64,000 nucleotides of DNA from Siderastrea siderea (lineage: Eukaryota > Cnidaria > Anthozoa > Scleractinia > Rhizangiidae), in contig OZ034975.1 in NCBI GenBank assembly GCA_964030785.1, positions 39,393,569 to 39,457,568 of the forward strand. The letters run 5' to 3'. The position numbers were made by a program, and so were the translations under genes. Below the pieces are notes generated by a model. That model was not told where the DNA came from. It did no database searches and saw only the letters and a program-made list of their open reading frames with translations. Within the stretch, counting starts at the first letter, position 1. Each line of letters starts with the position of its first letter. Shown here piece after piece: positions 48,945-59,240 of this stretch.

Positions 48945-51900
48945 TGCGAGATGATGACTGCATACTGAGGTTGCTGGCGGTGTCTTGTTGTGATAAAAGA
49001 TGTATGAGGAAGTTGTCAGTAGAGGACATACATTCCACTGAATTGCACTTCTGCAGTAAGGATCAAACAGAAAAACGCAACTATGTGCTTGATTATCTGT
49101 CAGGCCATAGTCAAGTTCTAGACTCTGGCGAATATGCAACTCAATTTAAAGTCAAAATGAGAACAGTATGTAGAGAAGCCTGGCTGTTGATACACAGTCT
49201 AAACAAGGAATGGTTCAGGCGGGTATTTAACAAATTCAAGGAAGGTGCTGTTGAAGTGGAACATGGCAACAAAGGCCAGAAGAAACCATCACAAAAGAGC
49301 AAAGATTGTATAGCATGGTTGCAATTTTTTGTGTCGTGCGTTGGCCAGTACCAACCAGATAACAAGACAATCCATTTACCTTCATGTTTCACAAGATTGA
49401 GTGTTTACCAACGAATGTGTGAAGAAAATGAATCTTTCAGTGGTCCATCCATTGGAATTTCCCAGTTCTATGCTATCTGGCGGGATCACTTTTCACATGT
49501 CCTAATACCAAAGGTAAGGCTTGAAGGCTGAGTGGATTTCAAATAATATGGATCATTCAACTATCAAACACAACTTTTAAGTCCGACTGGATTAGTTACA
49601 TTTGTTTATCTTGTGGTTCAATTTTTCTTTTGGTTTGAAAGTTTCAACCCGTTAAATATCGTTTTCTCCTGTCTTCTGAATCCAACATACACACAGAAAT
49701 GAAAATTAAAAGTTACATGTATGTAAATTTTTCATAATCAATCAAAACATAACACACCACACAGGACAGCAAGTTGCCTCTGCCTACCTGATCAAAATCC
49801 AAGTAAGGAAAGTCACTGGACTAAAATATTGTTAGAGACTATACTCTGATTGCCCAAAAGTGGATTTGAAATCATTACAACTAACTGAAGTTCAAAACTG
49901 CAGCAACAAAGTTGCTTCTAATTCTAATGTTGCAACAGCTTTGAAACCAGACACAGGGAAACCTCAGTCTAGGTTTCTATCTACAGTTGATTTCATTGAA
50001 CCTCTCTCTTTTTTAAATCGCTTTAATTTCCTCTTTGCTTACAACAAAACAAGAAAGGAAACTAATGATGCAAAGATTACAGGGATACAACAAACTGTTT
50101 CCAAGGGAAAAAAACCAATATTTGGAGTTAAATTATGACCAGCCGTTCGTTTATTTGTCTTGTAGCCAGATAGCAACATGGCTTTATCCTTTTTAATTAT
50201 ATAACAGGAAAACCGGTTCACTAAATGTACTGATTGTACAAGATACAAAGAGGAGAAGGAGAAAACTCATGACAAGAAGGCCAGGCAAGAGATAGACAAA
50301 CTATTAACAGAACATATGGACTTGGTCTGGTGAGCCTTATTGTAAATAAAGTCATAATGTGTGGTTACAGAAAATATCCCTACTCCCCCTACAGAGGGTG
50401 TTTTGGGTTTGAACCCCCGCCCCTATGGAAATTCCAGCTTAGGCTCCCACTTTCCTTTAAAAATTTTGGCCTATAAGACCCCCCCCTCTTCCTTGAAATT
50501 TCCAATGACCCTCTGTGGTGGGGATATGGATATTTCCTGGAACAACACAATCAAAGCAATTGTAAAATCTTGGTTATAAAGTTAACAGGACCTGTAAAAA
50601 CTGGAATTTGGTTTGCACTCAAAATCTCAGAATACATTTTTCGCTAACTTAAAGTATTGACAGGAAAATGGTTGTTACACCACTGAAAAAAGCTTCAATA
50701 GAGCTTGGTGGTGTCATGTGAATACAAAAAATAGTCAGAAATCCTAAACCAATAGTGGGCTTTCTTCCTACTACAGTTTATTCAAACGTCATTTATAAGA
50801 ATAACTTTTTCTGTGTGAAATATATCTGCTAGTCATGAAAGCCTGCACACATTCTGATCAACCAAAATACACTTTTAGAAAATGATGTCTGCCCAGTGTT
50901 TGTACAATATTTTAGGCCCATGAATGGTTGTACACTGTAAGTCAAGAACTTTCATTCTCAAGGACTTATTGTCACTGACCAAATGTGTAGTAAACAATTA
51001 TGTATGAATCACACAGTCCCTCATTTCTATCTGTGTCAGTGATAGTCCTTTTTTACATGTATGTATGGTAACTTCTGGTGTCAGTGGTGCTGTGCATTTC
51101 ATTTTGGGTCACCTGATAGTGTTTTATAACAATCATAAAAAGGTTGAGTTGCTTTTAGTAGATCTTCCTGTGTAATTGACAAATGTGATGCTGGGATGAA
51201 ATATTTTCCTTGACTTGATTTGTCAGCTTATACACAAAATCCAAAACTATTATTATTTATTTGCACAGGAGAGAGAGGAGGGTCTATTACCTCCATCGCT
51301 ATAAGGCTCGTCGATATCCGTCAAAATATTTGACCATCATTGATGATGCGATGGACCAGAAGACGACCTGCATACCACGTGTGCGGCGTAAAACCAAGGC
51401 CACCTGTAACCTGGCAACAGTTGGCACCCACTTAGTTGGGGCCATTTTTCACAGTGGCCAATCACCACATGGAAAGGAGGTGTTTGGATCATTTGACTAT
51501 TATCAGTGGCCACATGACCCAAACTTGACAGCGTCTGTTTTGCTGGCTATGTTAGTGAGATGGTGTGAAAAATATCTACTTCCACCAGTGTTGTACCTGC
51601 AGTTAGACAACTGTGTCAAGGAGAACAAGAACCAGTATATACTGTGGCTTCTTGCTCTTCTTGTGGAACTGGAGATTTTTGAGAAGGTAAAAGTGTGTGC
51701 TTTTCTTTCTGTCTCAGGATACATAACACCAATTTATGAATAATTATTCATTAAATCAGCTGGCATTGCCTGACAAACATATCTTGGTGCCCAAAGAAAC
51801 CTGTACAACTATATGGGCACCAATAAAATATCAGATCAACTTCTTTCATGCTAATTATTAGTAATTTGACAAATTCACGATAAACTTTTCATGAAATACA

Positions 51901-54900
51901 GTTTGATTAGCTTCCACTCAAGAAGAAGCTCCTAAATCACTAGTATAGAATTCTGAATTTCATCAATTTGTGGACTTTTGTTGAATGGCCAAGAGACCTT
52001 CTGTATAATCTACTGGCAAAATTATTAAAGGAGAGAGTTAAAAGTTTACCTTGTTCAGATTTCCGTATCCTTGCAATAATTGTTTAACATTATCTTTCCG
52101 GGTTTCGGTGTTAAAGTAGCCACACTAATTCTGAGAAAGTATTTGACAAACATTTGTCTGAAGATTCATAAAAGGGGAAATTCACTAAAAATAGCATTAA
52201 GATAGTACTTTACAGTATATACAGTGTACAATGCATTTGCATTCATTTAGACACAGAATGTCTGCAAAGATATTGATCAGTGATCCTGTCATATCACAAG
52301 CAAGTTTAAGTACACATTGCCCGTGGGATTGTATTTAACTATTAATAGGCATACATGTATAGCCAAGCTTTTATTGCTAGCACAAAATCTTTGTCAACCA
52401 ATTGTTAAACTTTGTCACATGATTTGGGATGTTAAGGACGGTGCCTCCTAATACAGATGTATTTTTACAAAGGATATGAGTACGGGGGAAAAGTAGATCT
52501 TAGCAAGGGTTATTGGAATCCAAAAAGAAAAATATGGGTAACCACCCATTTTTTCAGAGATAATTAAGCAACCAAAATTCGAAAAAAGCATTAAAATACA
52601 CAGAATGTATGGCAATTTCTTTTCAAATTTAAGCTCAATTATCTCTGAAAAATGCACGGTTACCCACAATTTTCTTTTTAGATTCTGATAGCCCTTACTA
52701 AGATCTGCCTTCTCCTAATATTGTATTAGGGGGCAAATCCCTTACGTAAAGCCGAATATACCGAGAAGCGCAAAACGTATGCGCAATAACAAAAGGGGGC
52801 ACTGTCCTTAAGGTCATGGGAAATGAAGCCACATTCTTGATTTAGGTCGAATTTCGTCAAGGTCACTATTAAAATAACAATGAGGATTCTGTGACAGATC
52901 AGGAAGTTTGCAATTCCACAACATCATATCCTGAAAATGCACTTTATTTACCTTGACAGTAATCAATGGTAACCTTTATGATAAATTTGTGATTATTTCT
53001 TGACTTCTTTACTTTCAGATCCGATTGAACTTTCTCCCTGTCGGTCACACTCACGAAGACATCGATGCCTTCTTTGGTGTATTTTCAAAGTATTTAGTAC
53101 AATTAGATGTCTACACCGTAGAAGGTATGCAGTGTTACAAATCAGGAATATTTGTATGTGATGTGTGTGAACTAAATTGCCAATCCAAAAACCATGGAAC
53201 CTTGAGAGAATTACCAGTACTGCAAAATTAACATTGCCAAGTTTTTAACCCTTTAAGCCTTAAGCCCCGATGAGAATGAAATTTCTCTTTACATGAATAC
53301 TACTTGTTTGAATATTCAAGTGACAAGAATAAAGGAAGTGATCACTGAGGATAGTGACTAGTTTCATACGAAATGTATAGAGATCAGTAATGAGAATATG
53401 CATTTTTATATCAGGGCATAAGGGGTTAATTATTGTTTAATTCTGGGTTCAACGCCTTCACTCTGACCCTATAGGCCCTGCCTTACATGAAGTTTTGGAT
53501 ATGCTACCAAACAAGACCCTCTTAATGCCAAGGCAATTGCTGGTCTGCCAAGCTAGGCACCTTTTTTCTACACTGCATACAAAAGTATCATTGGTTATAA
53601 AAAGTGACAAGGAGAGACCTTTAATATATGACTTGTGCAGATGATTAATATGTTCTTGGAAGTTCCAATAACATTTGTAAAGTAGCATTAACAAGGCTTT
53701 ATTGTGCCTTAAACACTGCACTTTATTGAAGTTTAAATCTCGTTATAGATTTATTGAGAGCTATGGCAAGCTGTCTGGCAAACATCGAGGCATCCCCCTT
53801 TTTACTTGATGTGGTGTTCAATATTAAAGAATGGCTTTCACCACATGCTGAAGAGCTCCATTCACACACCCAGCCAAAATGTTTCAAATTTGTCAGGGAC
53901 GAGCAAGGGCACTGTGTGATGTATTACAGGAACTATTCCCATATGAAATGGGAGGGACCTCAACAACTCCTCAAGGTATGGAAAAATGTAAATTAAGCCA
54001 TTGACTGACATATGTATTGTTAAATTTATCATCTGATGTCAGTTCTTCTGCTGATAAGTCATCTGCAAATTGAGTGACTAACAAAATTAACGTTAGTGTA
54101 CAAACATTCAGTTCTTCAGAACTAATTTACAAATAAGTTCTTCCATCAGTGAACTAACTTGTTTTTGTTGCAAGGCTTAATTATAATCTTGTATATGGAG
54201 ACCAACCGTATTGGTGTCAATATGAATTGCCACTCGCTCTTTACTTAGCAGGAAAGCTTTAGCCTTCCTGATTAGCTATGTGTACATTGTCCTAGTTACT
54301 TCCTTATGAACAAAGGCCACGAATAGTTCTTGGGCTTTCAGCCTGGAAAAACTTCAGCTTAAGACAGCAGTACCTTATGCGCAGCCACATACAAAACAAA
54401 GAGTGCAGGCGCGCTACTAATAATAAGTCTTATTATCGTGCATAAAAAATGGCAATACTGTTATTATACAACAGAAGCTCTAATGCCCGTTACGTCAACC
54501 TGTATCCCATTTTGCTCAGTTTTGCTTAGTGTTCAGTTTTTTAGTCATTTACCGCAGTGACTGGTTATCTTGAGATATGACACACCTTTACTATCTCAAA
54601 CCCCAGCTATCTCGAACAAGTTTTATTTTCCTATGAGAGTTCTATGTAGCAGGGTTAAGTTATAGTGTGGACACATTGTCTGTCTGCCACCTTTCAGATA
54701 ACTGAAATCTAACATTCACAGATCAATGCTTTTAATCACTGCACATGCAAATTATGCAACACAAGTAATTTGTACTAATCAATGTACACATTAATGCAGC
54801 TTAATATCTAGATCTGATACTCATAAACCATGTTTAAAAAAGAGGGCTTATAACATCTCCATCTTTTGTTCTTCTGAAGACTGTCCCAGCAGGAAAGCCA

Positions 54901-56153
54901 AGTCTTGTGCAACCCACCATCAACAAGATTGATGTGGAAGCTCTGAAGAGAGACCTCAAAAAGTTTGAGGACAATTATCCTATTGGGGTTTCAAGAGCAT
55001 GGGCCCAGTGGCTTCAGGATGTGGACAAACTCTTGGAGTTACCACTTAGCTGGGAATGGCCTCTAGAAATTCTTCAGAAGTGCCAGAAAGTCAAGCCAAC
55101 AGTTGAAGATGAGGCCATTCCTGATAATTTACTAGCCATGCGTGAGAAAGAGACAGAAGGGACTCAACAGGTACATTTTTTCTAGTGATATTGTTTAGTC
55201 TGTGGAGTAACAAACTTTTGAATAGTGAATTGTAGATTGCAATGGTGCAACAAAATTATCAATCATATATTTCACAAAATAATGTGGAAAGATTGATTGT
55301 TTAATGGAAATATGATTCTGAAACTCATGAATTCTTCATATGTTACAAACATGGATTTTGATAATGAAAATAATAATACCAATAATAAAAAATTAATTAA
55401 AATAACAGATATTATAGATAACAAGTTAAAACATGAAAAGCTATAACAAAAACTACTACTGTTTTGTCTCACCTGCTTTACTTGGCATCAAGGTCATGAA
55501 TAGAAACAAAGCAAGTTGAACATGTATTTGCAATTATTGTTTCTTTCAAATTTCAGCCTGTTTATGAGAAGGTTATTTGTTTCATTTATTTCTTATGGAT
55601 AAGTATAACTAAAATATTAAAATAATGCATTGTTAAGCACATTGTACCAGCATTCTGTATAAGACATTAAGCACACTGATATGCCTTTTTATATGTTGGA
55701 TGCTGTATTTCACTGCCTTCCTTGGCAAAGTACATGCTATTCCTGTTACACATAAAATAAAGCAGTCTGCATTTTTGGTTGCCTCAGATCTACACTGGAC
55801 GATACAGGCCACCACAAGAGCGTGAAAACCCAGTTGAAACTGTAGATGACTGCTTGGAAAGCGTTGAGGTGGGAACATTTGTTGCTGTGAACCTGTCCAA
55901 TTGTGATAAAGTGCCAGTTATTGGAAAGGTGCTCGAGGTGGATGTGGAGAAAGTCAAGATACATTATTGGAAAGGGTCATTTAAGGGAAAGTGGTGTTCA
56001 CAAAATGTTCCAAGGAGTCAGACTCCATGGGTCGATGAGCTGCCCAAGAGTTGTATTATCTTGTGCTCATTCACTCTAACTGAAGAAAGCAAGCTGTTGC
56101 CTTCTACAAGGAAACATCTTAAAGATGAGTATGCCAAATTAAAACAAAAATAG
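48945..56153 (+). CDS. DUF7869-type protein, probable DDE-like transposase, 7 exons
   Basis: Exons G-M: 48945-49513, 50208-50329, 51269-51686, 53019-53124, 53749-53975, 54880-55170, 55788-56153 (stop TAG). All borders are GT-AG and all phases match; 2099 coding bases plus one from the upstream phase-1 exon give 700 codons including stop. With exons A-E the protein is 827 residues. Visible: a Cys-rich start (SCCDKRCMRKLS), a basic Cys segment (FTKCTDCTRYKEEKEK), then the DUF7869 core with three acidic clusters, YLTIIDDAMDQKT, LYLQLDNCVKENKNQY and LNFLPVGHTHEDIDAFFGVF. Their order and spacing fit an RNase-H-like DDE/D nuclease. The C-terminus (YRPPQERENPVETVDD to the end) resembles a small chromatin-reader-like barrel (VGTFVAVNLSNCDKVPVIGK). 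There is no in-frame ATG near the first exon start, supporting splicing from upstream. AATAAA lies at 56179. Confidence 0.82.
52436..52807. mobile_element. Foldback MITE with TTAA duplication, intron I-J
   Basis: GGACGGTGCC at the left tip and GGCACTGTCC at the right tip are flanked by TTAA (52432-52435 and 52808-52811). Internal arms AGAGATAATTAAGC / GCTCAATTATCTCTG and GGGTAACCACCC / GGTTACCCAC are inverted. TTAA fits piggyBac- or Kolobok-derived MITEs. Confidence 0.8.
53245..53429. mobile_element. MITE, TTAACCCTTTAAGCC family, copy 2 (intron J-K)
   Basis: Begins TTAACCCTTTAAGCC and ends GGCATAAGGGGTTAA. Internal words AATAAAGGAAGTGATCAC and AGAATATGCAT match the copy at 4738-4943. Confidence 0.75.
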
Positions 56154-57040
56154 TGGTTTTTTAATGTAAATATGAACTAATAAATCTTCCAAATTTTAAC
56201 TTCAAAATTTAAACTCTTGATAGCCAGGTTTTAAATATTAGGGTCCTTCCAGTTCCAAGCACGTGGGACTAAGAACATGTTTAATACTCTAAGGCAAGGC
56301 CATCAAATACCATACAAGTCATATACCGTTAGAAAAGAGTGTCAACATGGTAATTTTATTTCATTTCTAATTCAATGGTTTTGCTTTTCCCATTATTTTT
56401 CTCTTTGTTTGGTTTTGTTTTGGTTTTACGGAATTTCCTTAACATCTGTAGCAATCAAATTTATAATCTCGTGGAAGTCTATATCCACATGTATAAGATA
56501 ATCTACATTATTTTGGGAAATTGTTTATATTGAGCCGTTACATGTATATCAAGTCAAATCGTGAATATGAAAAACAAATGTAAGGACTCTTTTTATACTT
56601 CAAAGGACTACATAAATTATAGCTGTATATAACTGGCTTTTCTTTCTGTTTGAAGTGGACGTGTGTTAACAGTTTATTGAGAAAATTTAGAAGAATTGTG
56701 CAGTACAGGCATTTTATTGTTAGGAAACCGCCATTGAACAGATTTCTGTTTTATTCTTCTTTCAATGTTCTGTGAAACTACACTGGAATAATATTTATTA
56801 TAATTGTCATGACTTGCATTGTGAAGGTTTCAATGCAGTTAGTGTCAAAATCTGATCATAAACTTGTCACTTTTAGTCACTGATAAGTTCTTAATTCATA
56901 AAATTAATAGTTAATTCTACCAGTCTAACTGGGTTGATAAATTTGGTTGATTTAAATGTAACACTAAAGACGAAGATAAAGTTAATCATCTGAGATATTG
57001 ATTCAGTCTTGCTTACTGAAGCCTAAAAATATTCAAAAAC
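56154..57040. other. 3' flank of the DUF7869 gene
   Basis: Contains the AATAAA at 56179-56184 and then AT-rich DNA with no coding frame, up to the right satellite. Confidence 0.5.
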
Positions 57041-57044
57041 TTCC

Positions 57045-57890
57045 CGAGGCGATCACAAATTCTGAGGTTCATTGTTCTGAAACTTTTCTGGAATCTTTAT
57101 GGGTATCAGAAATTCTAAAAACTCTCTAGAATCTTTAGGGGTATCAGAAATTCTGAAACCTCTTTGGAATCTTTAGCGGTATCAGAAATTCTGAAACCAC
57201 TCTGGAATCTCTAGGGGTATCAGAAATTCTGAAACCTTTTTGGAATCTTTAGGGGTATCAGAAATTCTGACACCTCTTTGGAATCTTTAGGGGTATCAGA
57301 AATTCTGAAACCTCTCTAGAATCTCTAGGGGTATCAGAAATTCTGAAACCTCTTTGGAATCTTTAGGGGTATCAGAAATTCTGAAACCACGCTGGAATCT
57401 CAAGGGGTATCAGAAATTCGGAAACCTCTCTGGAATCTTTAGGGGTATCAGAAATTCTGAAACCTCTTTGGAATCTTTAGGGGTATCAGAAATTCTGACA
57501 CCTCTTTGGAATCTTTAGGGGTATCAGAAATTCTGAAACCACTCTGGAATCTCTAGGGGTATCAGAAATTCTGAAACCTCTTTGGAATTTTTAGGGGTAT
57601 CAGAAATTCTGAAACCTCTCCGGAATCTTTAAGGGTATCAGATTTTCTGAAACCTCTCCGGAACCTTTAGGGGTATCAGAAATTCTGAAACCTCTCCGGA
57701 ATCTTTAGGGGTATCAGAAATTCTGAAACCTCTCTGGAATCTTTAGGGGTATCAGAAATTCTGAAACCTCCCTGGAATTCTTAGGGGTATCGGAAATTCT
57801 GAAACCTCTCTGGAATTCTTAGGGGTATCAGAAATTCTGCAACCTCTCTAGATCTGTAATCTTTATGGGTATCAAATTCTGAAACCTCGT
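57045..57890 (-). repeat. Right subterminal satellite, 38-bp units
   Basis: About 22 units at 38-bp spacing (for example GTATCAGAAATTCTGAAAC at 57141, 57179 and 57217) carry the core TCAGAAATTCTGA, then CTCTTTGGAATCTTTAGGGG. In reverse complement a unit reads GGTTTCAGAATTTCTGATAC-CCCTAA, parallel to the left satellite's GGGTTCAGAAATTCTGAAC-CCCCTAA. The two ends therefore carry related arrays in inverse orientation. Confidence 0.92.
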
Positions 57891-58235
57891 TGATTCTGGA
57901 TATCTGTTGGGTTCTTATGTGTGGATCCGACATTAGTATGTGGTCGATACAAAACACAAATTTTCGGGAAAGAATTTCGTGTTTCCTCTCAAATCACGAA
58001 ATCTCACATCGTATTTTTAGGATGATTTGTAGACTCGGAGCAAACAACAAAAATAGCCCTTTGTATAAAGAGGTGATTTTTCATTTCTGCAAAAAAGTCT
58101 TGTATCATTTTTTGCGAAATTTCCACTTTTTTCCAAAGTAATTCAAGAAGTAGCAATGAGCGAAAATCGTTTTCAGACAAAGGTTGCTAATCTACCCGTA
58201 AAAATGAATCATTTTCGTGTTGTGTCTTAGTATAT

Positions 58236-58285
58236 ACTCTGAATCTGCCCAAATCGTAACGCCACATTTTAGTTTGGAGGGCGTT
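58236..58285 (-). repeat. Right terminal inverted repeat
   Basis: The reverse complement begins AACGCCCTCCAAACTAAAAT and matches the left end at 46 of 50 bases. It is followed outward by GTAA (58286-58289) and the resumed 0.79-kb repeat unit. Confidence 0.93.
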
Positions 58286-59240
58286 GTAAATATTCCATAT
58301 GAAATTGAACTAAAATGCAGTCGCAACATGGCTGTTTGTAAATCACAAAAGCTATCTTTGCAAGGTACTGCACGTGTGACTAGATGTTTTCTACGGGAAA
58401 TCAACTTTTAACAGATGCTGCGTTTTACTACCAATTAAAGTATTCGGGCCTTATTTCTCTCGAAAAACATTGTTCGTGGTATATGAAGGGTTTTTTTTAT
58501 AATTAATATATTGTTTTTCAATTAAAAGCGTATTGACTCTGCCCATGTTAAGTCGTCCCGTTAAAGCTTATCGAAAGCTAAAAACTCCGGTGGTGGAGTG
58601 GTGTCAAAAACTAAACCTTATTCACCATGGCCTTAACTGCCCTGGTAGATGTCATAGAAACAAAATTTCCTTGAAAAGGAAAGTTTTTTGTACAGGAAAA
58701 TTTGATAGATCCACAACGTGTTGCAATGCTTCGATACTACAATCTATATTGAGTGCTCAGCTGCTTCGACACAGAATAGCTTGCGGCCGTCCATGTTGTT
58801 TAGAAACACGTTTTCATTTACGATGGGTTCTAAAGCTTGAACGTACTCCCTGACCTTTTAGTGCGGATAAAACCTAAGGACGCGCTCCAATATAACTACT
58901 AGATGATCTCTGGCTTATAACAACAAATACTTAAGATTTATAAATTTTTTAAGCCGGACATTTCAAAGAATTGTAGTAAGGGAAGGTAGAAGGTTGAAAA
59001 GGATATTCTACTAGCTCTGGCGCATGAAAGCCTTCCACGTGAAACAGAAAGACTTTGTAGAGATTTTCAAGGGGTCAGGTAAATATTCCATATAAAATTG
59101 AACTAAGATGCAGTCGCGAAATGGCCGCTGGGAAATCACGAAAGCTGTTTTTGCAAGGTACTGCACGTGTGACTAGATGATGTCTACGGGAAAACAACTT
59201 TTAACAGCTGCTGCGTTTTACTACGAATTAACGTATTCGG
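58286..59240. repeat. 0.79-kb tandem repeat, right part of the array
   Basis: The sequence continues the unit broken at 31890 (ATATTCCATATGAAATTGAA matches ATATTCCATATGAAGTTGAA at 31349). Landmarks TGCTGCGTTTTAC at 58416 and TGCTGCGTTTTAC at 59209 give a 793-bp period. Orientation is the same as in the left part. Confidence 0.9.

Larger units (their letters stand above)
31891..58285. mobile_element. Complete giant DNA transposon, 26.4 kb, with three cargo/transposition proteins
   Basis: Both termini are exact. The left tip AACGCCCTCCAAACTAAAAT is repeated inverted at the right tip, and 46 of the first 50 bases match (first 25 identical). GTAA flanks both sides once per end, and intact copies of the target unit exist beside it. 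Inside are inverted subterminal satellites, a divergent promoter, a minus-strand ParB/methyltransferase-like gene (33748-44362) and a plus-strand unit (45213-56153) for DBF4-like and DUF7869-like proteins. All exons are phase-consistent and open. Several MITEs have landed in its introns, so it has been resident for some time. A 4-bp target duplication and a DDE-like protein fit cut-and-paste transposition; Sola elements also make 4-bp duplications, but I cannot assign the superfamily. Confidence 0.93.

Noticed and set aside
31891..58285. Polinton/Maverick or other virus-derived giant element
   Set aside because: No polymerase B, retroviral-type integrase, ATPase, protease or capsid-like frames; the 4-bp duplication and gene set differ from Polintons (6-bp duplications).
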